From positions 1 through 64,000 of the forward strand of contig NZ_LTAO01000039.1 of NCBI RefSeq assembly GCF_001590785.1: a stretch of 64,000 bases of DNA, written 5' to 3'. The position numbers were made by a program, and so were the translations under genes. Positions 1 through 8,747 of the stretch are shown here, piece by piece. How positions within the stretch are numbered: position 1 is the stretch's first letter; every line of letters begins with the position of its first letter. A model generated the notes under the pieces. It had not been told where the DNA came from, searched no databases, and was given only the letters and a program-made list of their open reading frames with translations. This DNA is from Alkalihalobacillus trypoxylicola (GTDB lineage: Bacteria > Bacillota > Bacilli > Bacillales > Bacillaceae_D).

Positions 1-114
1 TTTAAACAGGAACTAAAAGAATACATGGATTACTATAATAACCAACGTATTAAGACCAAACTAAAAGGCAAGAGTCCTATACAGTACCGAACTCTTGCCC
101 AACAGTTTTCTTAA
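1..114 (+). CDS. IS3-family transposase OrfB, C-terminal fragment (cut by window edge)
   Basis: The reading frame is open from base 1 to a TAA at 112-114 and gives 37 residues. They contain [20 protein letters not shown] followed by QYRT, the typical end of the rve_3 integrase core of IS3-family OrfB proteins, in which the 'YYNN.R....LkgmSP..yR' signature closes the DDE domain. The catalytic residues themselves lie upstream of the window. Whether the full gene is intact cannot be judged. It is placed against the terminal inverted repeat as expected for the distal end of an IS3 element. Confidence 0.8.
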   Translation, partial: FKQELKEYMDYYNNQRIKTKLKGKSPIQYRTLAQQFS

Positions 115-147
115 ACATAAGCTGTCTAACTTTTGGGGTTCACTTCA
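1..147 (+). mobile_element. Right end of an IS3-family insertion sequence
   Basis: The window opens inside an IS3-group element. The C-terminal end of its OrfB-type transposase runs to the stop at 112-114, and a terminal repeat starting TGTCTAACTTTTGGGG and ending TTCA lies at 123-147, which fits the TG...CA ends of the IS150/IS3 group. The left end is outside the window, so target duplications cannot be checked. Confidence 0.75.
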
Positions 148-335
148 GTCCGGTGGGGTGGCGCCGAACTAACTTTTTTTTAAAAAGTGGATTTCGGCAT
201 GGCCACTATTTCCCACTGGAGTCTCCGTGCCTTGTGTTCGCTAGCTTACGTCTTTCCTTTCATCTCCACTTTTCAAAAAAACCTCCATTATCAACAGTAA
301 GGAGGGTTCATGGTTCGTTCTGATGTTTGTATCCA
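148..335. repeat. Dispersed intergenic repeat, family A, copy 1
   Basis: This gene-free stretch next to the IS end is closely similar to 26455-26655: both contain GTGGATTTCGG.ATGGCCACT, then CCCACTGGAGTCTCCGTGCC, GCTTACG.CTTTC and AAGGAGGGTTCATGGTTCGT. It carries a short hairpin (AGTGG...CCACT) and an AACCTCC...GGAGGGTT stem near 280-308. Its position touching the IS end suggests the IS inserted at or in it. Function unknown. Confidence 0.6.
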
Positions 336-371
336 TTACACAACAATTCAATTTTCGCAATAGGATTTTCT

Positions 372-1220
372 TTAAAAGCAACTTCTGTCACAGCCTACAT
401 TAAAAACCTTCTTTACTAATATAAATGCATCGGGAGAATAAGCGGTTCTCATTTTCTCATAAACCTGCAAATGAACATGATTTCCATACCATAACTCTCT
501 CTCTTTCTCTTCATATAGCTCGCTTATTTTTAACCTTTCCGTTCTCTTTCCACCACTTCCATCTCCACTGAAAAAATCATCTAGTACAATACGATTCACT
601 AGCTGAGATAAACGAAAAGGGAATTGTTCGCTAAATGGGAGAATCGGGGCAACCGCAACCTGAACAGGAATACCATTTTCCCTTAGCTGTTCAACAGCTT
701 TCATTCTTGCCTGAATAGGCGGAGATTGGGGCATAAACCTTTTTCGTACCGAATCTAAATCTGTTTCAATAGACATACTGACCCTAACTTTATCCTTCAA
801 CGTTACTAAAAAATCGATATCCCTTACCACTAATGGACTTCTAGTTTGCAGTAATAGAAAGTCTGGAGGCTGTTTCGCCATTACCTCTAATAGACTTCTT
901 GTTATGTTCTCTTTATACTCTAAAGGCTGATAAGGGTCCGTACTTGATGACATAAAAATAGTAATACTTTGGTCTTTATCTCTAAGCTTAAGGAGCTCTT
1001 TTTCTAATAGATTAGCCGCAGTTACTTTTTTGTCTACCCATCTTCCCCATTCTTCACCTCTAAACAAGCCTACAGGACTTTGCCTGACATAACAGAACGA
1101 GCATGCAAATTGACAGCCAATATAAGGATTTAAAGTATGCGAATAACGAGACAAAAATCCAGAAGCCGGTGTTAGTATTTTCTTTGGAAAGCTTTCATTT
1201 ATATTAACGAATTCTTTCAT
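372..1220 (-). CDS. SplB-like radical SAM protein (Rv2578c-type)
   Basis: A 282-residue radical S-adenosylmethionine protein related to spore photoproduct lyase. The cluster motif is CQFACSFC, with Cys36, Cys40 and Cys43 (spacing CX3CX2C) expected to bind the [4Fe-4S] cluster. Further family motifs are SSSTDPYQPLE and SMSIETDLDSVRKRF. The start was set at 1220 because AAGGTGATG sits directly upstream there; an upstream extension in frame has no comparable site. Family members of this length are usually annotated as 'SPL family radical SAM protein'; the real substrate is generally not known, and a DNA-repair role is only an analogy with SplB. It ends with two cysteines (VGCDRSCF). Single gene; no obvious partner. 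Confidence 0.8.
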   Translation of the reverse strand: MKEFVNINESFPKKILTPASGFLSRYSHTLNPYIGCQFACSFCYVRQSPVGLFRGEEWGRWVDKKVTAANLLEKELLKLRDKDQSITIFMSSSTDPYQPLEYKENITRSLLEVMAKQPPDFLLLQTRSPLVVRDIDFLVTLKDKVRVSMSIETDLDSVRKRFMPQSPPIQARMKAVEQLRENGIPVQVAVAPILPFSEQFPFRLSQLVNRIVLDDFFSGDGSGGKRTERLKISELYEEKERELWYGNHVHLQVYEKMRTAYSPDAFILVKKVFNVGCDRSCF

Positions 1221-1314
1221 TTCATCACCTTCTTTTTCCCCATCGTATAATGAATCCCTAGTGATAACAACATTTCGCAAACAAGAGGCTGAAACAATAA
1301 GCATGAATGAAGAG

Positions 1315-1450
1315 CTCCACACATGTTAGGTGTACGGCTGTTCGTTCTCCCAAAACACTCCTCTTTCATAAAGAGTTCAACAGAACCCTCCTTCTTTCCA
1401 AAAGAAGGAGGGTTCATTATTCGTTATATGAGATAATTTGAAAACAGGCT
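1315..1450. repeat. Dispersed intergenic repeat, family A, copy 2 (short)
   Basis: Contains CACATGTTAGGTGTACGGCTGTTCG, matching CACATGTTAAGTGTCCGGCTG at 26415, followed by the family's CCCTCC...GGAGGG hairpin and the tail ATATGAGAT..TTTGAAAACAGG seen also at 12658-12680. It lies between clpP and the radical SAM gene. Confidence 0.55.
1384..1414 (-). terminator. Perfect hairpin terminator downstream of clpP paralogue
   Basis: AACCCTCCTTCTTT (1384-1397) pairs without mismatch with AAAGAAGGAGGGTT (1401-1414) around a 3-base loop. It is the terminator-like core of repeat family A and lies about 70 bases beyond the clpP stop, so it probably ends that transcript. Confidence 0.6.
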
Positions 1451-1483
1451 TTCTTCAATTACAAATTATCTATTCCTCGCAAA

Positions 1484-2074
1484 TTATGCCGATTTATTTT
1501 GAATAATGGAATCAACAATCCCATAATCTAACGCTTCATCTGCACTCAAAAAGAAATCGCGATCACTATCTTTTATAATTCTTTCGTAATTTTGACCTGT
1601 CCGTTCCGCTATAATATGATTTATTTTCATCTTGTTTCGTAATATTCGCTTAGCCGAAATTTCAATATCTGTCGCCTGACCCTGAGCTCCACCACTCGGT
1701 TGATGTATCATGACCTCTGAGTTAGGAAGAGCAAATCGTTTCCCTTTTTGCCCAGCTATCAAAAGGAGCGCTCCCATAGATGCAGCAAGCCCTGTACAAA
1801 TAGTCTGGACATTAGGTTTTATGAACTGCATCGTATCAAAAATCGCCATTCCTGCAGTGACCGACCCACCTGGGCTATTGATATATAAAGAAATATCTTT
1901 CTCTTCATCATCAGCTGCTAAAAAAAGAAGCTGGGCTACGATACTATTACCTACTTGGTCATCTATTTCTGAGCCTAAAAAGATAATTCGATCCTTTAAT
2001 AATCTCGAGTATATGTCATACCCTCTTTCACCCATCTTCGTCTGTTCAATTACATGAGGAATAAAGTGACTCAT
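1484..2074 (-). CDS. clpP: ClpP-family ATP-dependent protease proteolytic subunit (paralogue)
   Basis: A 196-residue serine peptidase of family S14. The triad is complete: Ser99 in [11 protein letters not shown], His124 in [10 protein letters not shown], Asp173 in [20 protein letters not shown]. The substrate-cleft strand YINSPGGSV is present. ClpP forms a 14-mer barrel that degrades unfolded proteins fed by ClpX/ClpC-type ATPases. The ATG at 2074 was chosen since GGAG lies 8 bases upstream; a TTG two codons earlier is worse placed. It follows the sigma-factor gene by only 18 bases, so the two are probably one operon. Because the linked gene is an ECF-type sigma factor and no trigger factor or clpX is near, this is likely an accessory ClpP rather than the main housekeeping copy (inference). 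Confidence 0.9.
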   Translation of the reverse strand: MSHFIPHVIEQTKMGERGYDIYSRLLKDRIIFLGSEIDDQVGNSIVAQLLFLAADDEEKDISLYINSPGGSVTAGMAIFDTMQFIKPNVQTICTGLAASMGALLLIAGQKGKRFALPNSEVMIHQPSGGAQGQATDIEISAKRILRNKMKINHIIAERTGQNYERIIKDSDRDFFLSADEALDYGIVDSIIQNKSA

Positions 2075-2092
2075 ATCCAACTCTCCATTTCT

Positions 2093-2827
2093 CTAAGCTA
2101 TTTTTAAAAATTTGAAGTGAGACTCCTCTTTTAACTGACACTCATTACGGTTTATTCTAAGTTTGCTCAGTTGCTTCGCACGAACTAAAGGTAAATAATC
2201 TTCTTCTGCCGCTAGCATGATAAGCGATTCGATATCTTGGTTTCGCATAAGCTCTATAAATGTACTTACTCTTAAAGCTTGATTACCATCTAACTTGTCA
2301 TCGTTATTAAAGCGATGCTTTTTAAGTCTCTCACGAGCGCGATATAATGCAGACTTTATGGCTCCTTCAGTCGTTTTTAAATATGAGGCTATTTCAGTAC
2401 TTTTAAACTGATAAACGTCTATTAATAAAATAAGTAATTGTTGTCGACTCGTAAGATGGCTGACCAAAACAGTCAGTGCTACTTCAAGCTCACTGAAATA
2501 CTCTTTCTCTTCCTGCTTCAACAAATCTTGGTCTATTGGAACAGTTGAGATTTTTGAATTTTTCCTCCACCTATCAACCCACATGCTATTGGCAATTTTC
2601 TTCAAGTAAGAAGTATTAATAGCTTTGGTTGAATCTAGAATAATCCCAGCCTTAAGAAAGGTTTCCTGTGCTAATTCCTCCGCTTCCCACTTCTCACCTA
2701 CTAAATGCAAGCAATAATGATAAATTTGTGGATAATAAGCTCTGTATGTTTCTTCAAAGCCCATTAGGAAACTCTTTCTTCTCCTTTCTTTTGATTGGTT
2801 GGTGCCCTTGATGGAAAGTATTTGCAT
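2093..2827 (-). CDS. ECF-like RNA polymerase sigma-70 family factor
   Basis: 244 residues. The sigma region 2 lies near residues 22-100 (EETYRAYYPQIYHYC...EAEELAQETFLKA, then SYLKKIANSMWVDRWRK) and region 4 near 120-175 (LTSRQQLLILLIDVYQFKSTEIA, EGAIKSALYRARERLK). About 65 extra residues follow region 4, longer than a minimal ECF factor. The start is well supported: AAGGAGGG five bases before the ATG. No anti-sigma gene is adjacent; instead clpP follows in the same direction. A regulated-proteolysis link is conceivable but is inference. The promoter upstream looks sigma-A-like rather than ECF-like. Confidence 0.85.
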   Translation of the reverse strand: MQILSIKGTNQSKERRRKSFLMGFEETYRAYYPQIYHYCLHLVGEKWEAEELAQETFLKAGIILDSTKAINTSYLKKIANSMWVDRWRKNSKISTVPIDQDLLKQEEKEYFSELEVALTVLVSHLTSRQQLLILLIDVYQFKSTEIASYLKTTEGAIKSALYRARERLKKHRFNNDDKLDGNQALRVSTFIELMRNQDIESLIMLAAEEDYLPLVRAKQLSKLRINRNECQLKEESHFKFLKIA

Positions 2828-2864
2828 AGTAACCCTCCTTATAAGCTTTCATGTATATAAACGA

Positions 2865-2892
2865 ATTATATGGTCTCAAAGATACGGTTCAA
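2865..2892 (-). promoter_or_regulatory. Putative sigma-A promoter of the sigma factor-clpP operon
   Basis: On the minus strand, TTGAAC (2892-2887), a 16-base spacer and a perfect TATAAT (2870-2865), about 38 bases before the start codon. Confidence 0.5.
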
Positions 2893-2943
2893 AAAAAAAT
2901 AACTGCGGTAATCACACACACAGTTTCGTTTTTACTATTCTCA

Positions 2944-3204
2944 CTAGCGACTTTTAACAAGGAGTTGAATCGCTTCCTCAATCAAATCTTCTTGTTTTGT
3001 GGTTGAATCCGTATGCTCTAGTAAGCTATTTTCTAAATTTTTCGCTACAATATAGGCTTTAGCTACATCAAGTGCAGAAGAAGCTGCTGTTAATTGAGTG
3101 ATCACTGCTTTACAGCTTTTTTCATCCTCCATCATTCTCAATACTCCTCTTAATTGTCCTTCTACTCTCTTCAGCCTATTCATCATCTCTTTAGAATACT
3201 CCAT
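2944..3204 (-). CDS. CsoR/FrmR-family (DUF156) transcriptional repressor
   Basis: 86 residues, all-helical DUF156 fold: RLKRVEGQLRGVLRMMEDEKSCKAVITQL...ALDVAKAYIVAKNLENSL. Family members sense copper, nickel, formaldehyde or persulfide through Cys/His at defined positions. Here Cys31 matches the first sensing cysteine, but the second position (Cys60 in CstR, Cys65 in CsoR) reads Ser60 in NLENSL, and the middle His is absent. It therefore lacks the usual copper site and cannot make the CstR-type interprotein tetrasulfide in the standard way. AGGTGGTG lies upstream of the ATG. The regulated gene is not obvious from the neighbourhood. Confidence 0.85.
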   Translation of the reverse strand: MEYSKEMMNRLKRVEGQLRGVLRMMEDEKSCKAVITQLTAASSALDVAKAYIVAKNLENSLLEHTDSTTKQEDLIEEAIQLLVKSR

Positions 3205-3290
3205 TCAACCACACCACCTAATTGTTTTATTAAAGTGTACTACAAAAAAAAGCAGTCATAAAAGCTTAATGGCTTTGCAAAACATGAAAA

Positions 3291-3324
3291 AGCTAGAGAA
3301 CAAGAATGTACTCGTATCTCTAGC
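3291..3324 (-). terminator. Terminator of the M48-ankyrin gene
   Basis: GCTAGAGA (3292-3299) pairs with TCTCTAGC (3317-3324); on the minus strand the hairpin is followed by a T-run (AGCTTTTTC). It lies just past the stop of the peptidase gene. Confidence 0.65.
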
Positions 3325-3335
3325 CTAATATTTAT

Positions 3336-4670
3336 TTATTGCCCATTTTGTAAGGCTTCATATAGTTCCTCTTCTGTTTCTACTTCCATCCAACTAAACG
3401 CGCTATCTCCATCCAAATCAGTTAGTGATGGATCAGCACCATATTCTAATAATAGTAAAGACGTATCATACTCATAAAAATAGACGGCTAATACTAGTGG
3501 GCTCGTTTCATAATCATTAACTATGTTAGGGTTCGCTCCTGCCTCTAATAAAATCTCCGTTATTTCATAATTGTACACAGAATGATGAAGGGCTGTATAT
3601 CCATCTTCATCTTGCTCATTTACATCAACGCCAGCTTCAATTAATTGATTTACTTCATCTATATCAAGGTCATTTACGGCTATCATTAACTCTGACATGC
3701 CATCGTTAGTTAAGTTCCAACTATTGTAGTCATCCTCTAGTCCAAAATCTAATCCCCAATCCATGCCAACGTCGTCTTCATACCAATCCAAAAGTAACCT
3801 CTCATAAAAGGCACCTCCGAATTGTAGACTTCCGAAGAACAGGAGATACGTAACAATCATGCTTAGTACAATTATTAGCACGCCGCCAAACACTTTACCA
3901 GGTCTTTCTTTATAGATTGGTTGCTCTAATTCCCCCATAAATACGTTCACAGATTGGATGCGCTTTGGCAGATTAGGGTGTGAGGAGAAAATTTCACTAA
4001 GCCAAACGGCCCCGTGAGATTCGCTCGAAATTTGCTCCATATAGGCTCTTTCATTGACATCTTGATACACTTTTTTTCCAACACTTAATATCGTCAAGGC
4101 CCGTTTTGCTGCAATACCATTATTCGTAAAATAGGCTGCCTCTCGATCGCATGTATACTCACACGAGCGACTGTAAGCTTGACTTAGAAAAGGAAAAATT
4201 TTAGCTGGTGTAATCAAAACGTTTTTCCAAACATGGCGACGCTTCACATGAGACAGCTCATGGGCAATGATGAAATCCAACTCTTCTTTTCCTTGTTCAC
4301 TTTTAAGGTCAAACACCTCAGAATAAAGAACGACCATATTACGACCCCAAAATCTTGTAGCAAAGGCATTTAAGGCTCCCTCTGACTCTATTACAAAAAT
4401 ATCTGGAACTTTCTCTAGCTTCATTTTAGTTGCTATTTCAACTACACGTTCATATACTTCAGGAAATTGCCCTTCCGTCACTCTGACACCATTTCCACGA
4501 ATGGATCCAAGCATCATTACATTCATAATAAACACAACTGCAAAAATAAGGACAAGGATTCCGATACCTACAATCGATAAAGCGGCTAAAATATAAATAA
4601 TAATACTAACTATTAGAGACAATACGAAGTAAACCGTCTCTCTCGATGATGCAATATTCTCTTGTTTCAA
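3336..4670 (-). CDS. M48-family zinc metallopeptidase with C-terminal ankyrin repeats
   Basis: 444 residues. Two membrane segments lie near residues 10-55, followed by the peptidase domain with the zinc motif HELSH around 136-140 and the third zinc ligand likely in SCEYTCDREAAYF. A third membrane segment falls near 255-275. After an acidic stretch rich in Asp, Trp and Glu (DWYEDDVGMDWGLDFGLEDDY), ankyrin repeats fill about residues 310-430 (DEVNQLIEAGVDVNEQDEDG, YTALHHSV, EILLEAGANPN, LLLEYGADPS). M48/HtpX-type enzymes cut membrane or misfolded proteins; the ankyrin tail is an unusual addition and probably binds a protein partner or substrate. The TTG at 4670 was chosen because GGAGG lies 9 bases upstream; the upstream TTG overlaps that site. 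Confidence 0.88.
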   Translation of the reverse strand: MKQENIASSRETVYFVLSLIVSIIIYILAALSIVGIGILVLIFAVVFIMNVMMLGSIRGNGVRVTEGQFPEVYERVVEIATKMKLEKVPDIFVIESEGALNAFATRFWGRNMVVLYSEVFDLKSEQGKEELDFIIAHELSHVKRRHVWKNVLITPAKIFPFLSQAYSRSCEYTCDREAAYFTNNGIAAKRALTILSVGKKVYQDVNERAYMEQISSESHGAVWLSEIFSSHPNLPKRIQSVNVFMGELEQPIYKERPGKVFGGVLIIVLSMIVTYLLFFGSLQFGGAFYERLLLDWYEDDVGMDWGLDFGLEDDYNSWNLTNDGMSELMIAVNDLDIDEVNQLIEAGVDVNEQDEDGYTALHHSVYNYEITEILLEAGANPNIVNDYETSPLVLAVYFYEYDTSLLLLEYGADPSLTDLDGDSAFSWMEVETEEELYEALQNGQ

Positions 4671-4688
4671 TACGTTCTTCCTCCACAA

Positions 4689-5046
4689 ATTTAATAAACT
4701 CTATAACGTTTAAATTATATGAGAAAGTGAACACATATAAAAGAAAAAAATACAAAATTTAACGTTTATTATAAGAAAGAACTAATTTCTTTATTTAAAA
4801 TTTGCAAAAGATAGATAAAAGTTGAAAAAGAAAAGTACCTCTTCCGACTAAAATAGGGCAACTACTTTTAAGCTTAATATGGTATGTAATGAATTTATAC
4901 ACAATAAAAAACAGGCCCTTCCTTCTTTTGAAAAATTCTCTTTGAGAATACTTATTCTAGCGGACAGAAGACAAGAAGACTTCTGTCTGATTATGTGCCG
5001 AAACTATTTTAATTTGCCGATTCATTCATTTTTTCCTTAAACCAGA
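4689..5046. other. Gene-free stretch with a short hairpin
   Basis: No convincing gene. An inverted repeat GACAGAAG (4963-4970)/CTTCTGTC (4980-4987) is present, and AAAACAGGCCCTTCCTTCTTTTG near 4910 recalls the ends of repeat family A without the rest of it. Confidence 0.4.
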
Positions 5047-5081
5047 AAAAGGTGCTGTCTCCTTATCAGACAGCACCTTTT
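5047..5081 (-). terminator. Terminator of the Tat/gluconate dehydrogenase operon
   Basis: A perfect 14-base-pair stem: AAAAGGTGCTGTCT (5047-5060), a 7-base loop, AGACAGCACCTTTT (5068-5081). It lies about 30 bases past the tatC stop. Confidence 0.85.
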
Positions 5082-5112
5082 AAGTAGGTTCCGTTGTTGA
5101 CCATTCATTCAC

Positions 5113-5850
5113 TTACTCCCATTCAACTTTGAGCAATTCCTTTTGTTTTTTCTTGTACATTACTTTTGATAATAATACACCGAGCTCATATAGCATCATG
5201 AGAGGAATTAATACTATGATTTGGGATATAAAGTCTGGTGGTGTGATCATCGCCGATATTACAGCCATAAGAATGTATCCATATTTCCTTATCTCTTTTA
5301 ATTTTGAAGGGGTTACGAATCCAATGGCCGTTAAAAACATTAATAATAAGGGAACTTCAAATAAAAATCCTAATGGTATGGTCGTCATCATGAGAAAAGA
5401 AAAATACTCTTTTGCTGTAATCATGACATCAAAATTTTGTACACCTAAGCTCATCAAAAAGTGATAAACAGTCGGGAATATAACAAAAATGCCAAATGTT
5501 AAACCAAGAATGAAGCTCAAAAATATACTTGGAATAAAGGTTAAAGCCATCTTCCCTTCCTGCTCGGTTAAGGCAGGCCTTGCAAATTTCCAAACTTGAT
5601 AACCAATAAAGGGAGCTGAAAGACCTAAGCTAAGACTTCCAGCAATACCTGTATAAAATCGAATAACATCTAATGGCCCGAGCATGACAAGCTTATGTTC
5701 ATTTGTTAATAATGGAATGACTTTATTTATATACAATAAAACTCCTATAAAACAAACGACAAAAAAGACGACGGAGTAAATAACTGATTTGCGAAGATCG
5801 GTTAAGTGTTCTACTAACGTTTGTTCGGATGAAAGCTGTTCACTCTGCAT
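5113..5850 (-). CDS. tatC: Sec-independent protein translocase TatC
   Basis: About 245 residues with six membrane segments. It shows the TatC family features HLTDLRKSV near the N-terminus (cytoplasmic E/HL.ELR motif used for twin-arginine binding), PFIGYQVWKFARPALTEQE and the later FxxEVPLLL/ITPPDFISQ segments. TatC with TatA forms the twin-arginine translocase that exports folded proteins. The start at 5850 has AAGGA eight bases upstream; an ATG eight codons earlier (5874) is also open but has only a poorly spaced GAGG. Together with tatA it sits in the same operon as a Tat-signal oxidoreductase subunit, so this looks like a dedicated translocase pair. Confidence 0.95.
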   Translation of the reverse strand: MQSEQLSSEQTLVEHLTDLRKSVIYSVVFFVVCFIGVLLYINKVIPLLTNEHKLVMLGPLDVIRFYTGIAGSLSLGLSAPFIGYQVWKFARPALTEQEGKMALTFIPSIFLSFILGLTFGIFVIFPTVYHFLMSLGVQNFDVMITAKEYFSFLMMTTIPLGFLFEVPLLLMFLTAIGFVTPSKLKEIRKYGYILMAVISAMITPPDFISQIIVLIPLMMLYELGVLLSKVMYKKKQKELLKVEWE

Positions 5851-5892
5851 GTTCTCATTCCTTTTTTGATTCATGCCTCATAAGAAATTTTT

Positions 5893-6093
5893 TTATTTCT
5901 TGCCCTCTTCTGAACTTTTCTCTTTTTCGGAAGCTGTCTCATCAGACATGATATTATTAGCTGACTTTTTGAACTCTGATAACGTTTGTCCAAAAGCGGC
6001 CCCTATTTCAGGCAACTTTTTTGGACCAAAAATGATTAAAGTAATCACTAATATTATAATCAATCCCGGAATTCCAATATTGGGTATACCCAT
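5893..6093 (-). CDS. tatA: Twin-arginine translocase subunit TatA/TatE
   Basis: 66 residues: one N-terminal membrane helix, then the hallmark [22 protein letters not shown] amphipathic segment and a charged, low-complexity tail. TatA multimerises to make the passage used by folded Tat substrates. AAAGGAGGG six bases before the ATG fixes the start. It precedes tatC and follows the GMC oxidoreductase gene by 19 bases. Confidence 0.95.
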   Translation of the reverse strand: MGIPNIGIPGLIIILVITLIIFGPKKLPEIGAAFGQTLSEFKKSANNIMSDETASEKEKSSEEGKK

Positions 6094-6112
6094 ATTTAAC
6101 CCTCCTTTTGAA

Positions 6113-7828
6113 TTAAACTAGACTGCCACCATCTTTTAAGTATCTTAGCATTCCTTCTACCGCTCTATAAGCTAAGGCTCCTACCGTCCCTGTTGGATTA
6201 TATCCACTATTATGAGGAAAGGATGATGCACCTACGACAAACACATTATCATGGTCCCACATTTGTGAGTAATTATTAACAGCAGATGTATTTGGGTCAT
6301 CGCCCATAATGACACCGCCTGTATTATGAGTTGTCTGATATGGAACAATATCATAATTTTCTAAATTACTTCTCTCACTTACTTCTGTAGCACCCATTTC
6401 GAGAAGGATTTCTTCTATTTTTTCTCCTATATAGCTGTGAAGATTCCGGTCTTGGTCTGAAAAATTATAAGTCATTCTTAGAAGTGGATATCCGTAAGCA
6501 TCCTTATAGGTCGGATCTAAATCTAAATAATTACTCTTTACAGGCATAGAAGCTCCCTGAGCAACACAGCTGATAGACTTTGTATAATACTTAATCGACT
6601 GTGCTTTAAATTCACTTCCCCAGGTCGGGGTTCCTGGTGGGACATTATTCGATGCGATAGGTCTTGCACCTGTTTGTGTAATCGCAATGTTTCCACCATG
6701 AATGAAATCTAAATCTACATGATCAAAATTATCGCCATTAAAATCATCAATACATGCTCCTAAAGCTCCAGCTCCCATAAAAATATTAAATTGATCTTCT
6801 TCAAAAAACCCTGTTACACCTGGTAAAATTTGATAGCAGTAATTTTTCCCAATTACCCCTTCACCTGTAGATGGGTTATAAGGTTTACCTAAATTAGAAT
6901 TTAATAATAAGCGAGTATTGGTCATAACATAGCCGGTTACGACAACTATATCAGCTGGTTGGATAAATTCCTCTTGAGTTTTTGTGTCAATAAACCTTAC
7001 CCCTACCGCTTTACCATCTTCCTGGAGAATTTCTACCACATTTGCAAAGTTGCGTAATTCGAAATTCCCTGTTTCTTTCGCAAACGGAATAACCGCTACA
7101 GTCGGATCTCCCTTTGCTCCATATTCGCAGCCAAACCTTTCACAGAATCCGCAATATTGACAGGCAGCTAATGTAGCTCCGTATTGATTCTCGTATGTTT
7201 GGCTCATATTAGCTGATGGAACATGATAGGGGTTATATCCTAATTGATCGGTCGCATCCTTAAACTTTAACGTAATAGGTGTATCCTTCATTGGTGGATT
7301 CGGATATTCCTGAGAACGAGGTCCTCCTAAGGGATTTTCTTCACCACTAATTCCAGAGGCTTTTTCAAACTCATAAAAATACGGTTCTAATTCTTCGTAT
7401 GTGATTCCCCAATCCTGAATAGATAAGCCTAGCTCATCTACTTTTTCCTGACCGTACTTTTCAATCGTTTTCGAACGAATTTCGAAATCATATGGTAAAA
7501 ATCGAAAGGTCTGTCCATTCCAATGAACTCCTGCACCACCTGATCCCTCTCCTAGAAGAAAGGAACCCATTTGTCTCATTGGAAGTGCTCGTTCATCATC
7601 GTCATGGCGAAATGTAACCGTTTCCTTTGATAAATCTTGCATTAGTTCATATCGAATCCCATATCTTAACTCGTCGTGAACAACATAGTAATCCTTTAAA
7701 CTACGACCCTTTCCTCTTTCTAAACCAATAACCTCAATGCCCTCTTTTGCCAATTCTGCCGCAATAATAGAGCCAGTCCATCCCATTCCAACAATAATTG
7801 CATCCTTTTTTGGTAATGTCGTTGCCAT
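6113..7828 (-). CDS. GMC-family oxidoreductase, gluconate 2-dehydrogenase-like large subunit
   Basis: 571 residues. The FAD-binding Rossmann motif is at the N-terminus ([30 protein letters not shown]). Also seen are [15 protein letters not shown], a cysteine-rich segment [19 protein letters not shown] near residue 220, and the C-terminal GMC signature region [14 protein letters not shown]...[27 protein letters not shown]. Enzymes of this type oxidise gluconate or related sugar acids and pass electrons to the membrane. TAGGAGG lies upstream of the ATG. The protein itself has no signal; it is expected to be carried out of the cell with its Tat-signal partner encoded just upstream. A cytochrome c subunit, present in the three-subunit enzymes, is not encoded here. 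Confidence 0.88.
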   Translation of the reverse strand: MATTLPKKDAIIVGMGWTGSIIAAELAKEGIEVIGLERGKGRSLKDYYVVHDELRYGIRYELMQDLSKETVTFRHDDDERALPMRQMGSFLLGEGSGGAGVHWNGQTFRFLPYDFEIRSKTIEKYGQEKVDELGLSIQDWGITYEELEPYFYEFEKASGISGEENPLGGPRSQEYPNPPMKDTPITLKFKDATDQLGYNPYHVPSANMSQTYENQYGATLAACQYCGFCERFGCEYGAKGDPTVAVIPFAKETGNFELRNFANVVEILQEDGKAVGVRFIDTKTQEEFIQPADIVVVTGYVMTNTRLLLNSNLGKPYNPSTGEGVIGKNYCYQILPGVTGFFEEDQFNIFMGAGALGACIDDFNGDNFDHVDLDFIHGGNIAITQTGARPIASNNVPPGTPTWGSEFKAQSIKYYTKSISCVAQGASMPVKSNYLDLDPTYKDAYGYPLLRMTYNFSDQDRNLHSYIGEKIEEILLEMGATEVSERSNLENYDIVPYQTTHNTGGVIMGDDPNTSAVNNYSQMWDHDNVFVVGASSFPHNSGYNPTGTVGALAYRAVEGMLRYLKDGGSLV

Positions 7829-7847
7829 ATTTGTAGCCTCCTAATCT

Positions 7848-8621
7848 TTAATGATGGTCGGTATAAGAACGTAAACTTGATGGTTCTATCTCGATAAATT
7901 CCTCTGACTCAATTTGACCTAAATAACTCATCTGATGGCCAGGGAAGCTTTTCATTTTCCAGCCCTCCATGTTCTTATTACCACCATAGGCTGGATCTGC
8001 ATAAACTCCTTCTAAAGTCGCTGATCTTAATAATCGAAAGAATACATTCGATGTGACTCCATGCATCTCTATTTCACCACTAGCTAATTGAGTAAGTATT
8101 TCATTCTGCTGCTCTTCCTCTAATTCAACAAAAGCGGTATCAAATAGACTCATACTAGTCCTTTCGATAGCTGAAATACCCTCATCGAATACTTCATGCC
8201 TTTTTAAAGCCGTTTGATACCCTTGATACTGCGTGCCCGGAAAAAATGGACCTTGCATGTACTCTCTTGCATTATGTCCCCAGGATCCTGCTAGCTGATG
8301 GTCGATAAAAAAGGGTACACCTAAACTGATAGCCCCGGGTCCATTATCATCCTCTGGAAAAATTCTTTCACAGGCGGCTTCTAAAATGGCAAACCGTTCT
8401 AGATTAGAAAAGTAGAGTGGAGCTTGTTGAAAGTCTATCGATTCTCCCATTTGTTCTCCGCCTGTTTCTGGAGAAACAAGCTCTCCACCATTTCTCGTAT
8501 TGGAGCCAATTAAGCCTCCTACAATTCCCCCTCCTACAAGACCCCCTGCAACTAAACCAGAGTTTCTTATAAAACGACGCCTAGACATTGTTTTTTGTTT
8601 ATCTTGCTCTGTCAAAATCAT
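7848..8621 (-). CDS. Gluconate 2-dehydrogenase subunit 3 family protein with Tat signal
   Basis: 257 residues. The N-terminus has a twin-arginine signal, MSRRRFIRNSGLVAGGLVGG, with a glycine-rich hydrophobic core. The body matches the small-subunit family: FAILEAACERIFPEDDNGPGAISLGVPFFIDHQLAG, then PGTQYQGYQ and AYGGNKNMEGWKMKSFPG. This subunit escorts the GMC flavoprotein through the Tat pathway (known for the family). AAGGA lies five bases before the ATG. First gene of the operon that continues with the GMC subunit, tatA and tatC. Confidence 0.88.
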   Translation of the reverse strand: MILTEQDKQKTMSRRRFIRNSGLVAGGLVGGGIVGGLIGSNTRNGGELVSPETGGEQMGESIDFQQAPLYFSNLERFAILEAACERIFPEDDNGPGAISLGVPFFIDHQLAGSWGHNAREYMQGPFFPGTQYQGYQTALKRHEVFDEGISAIERTSMSLFDTAFVELEEEQQNEILTQLASGEIEMHGVTSNVFFRLLRSATLEGVYADPAYGGNKNMEGWKMKSFPGHQMSYLGQIESEEFIEIEPSSLRSYTDHH

Positions 8622-8747
8622 TCACATCCTTGTAATAGTTTCAAAATTAAAAAGTGTTATCCTCAATTTCCCCTCAAATGGCAATTTTATGTAGATAAAA
8701 AGTTAACTTTATTTTCCATTTCGAATTCAATAGCTTTCAGAAACAAG

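Noticed and set aside
1217-1417. 66-residue minus-strand frame upstream of the radical SAM gene
   Set aside because: It begins within the family A hairpin and overlaps the real gene start; no ribosome site.
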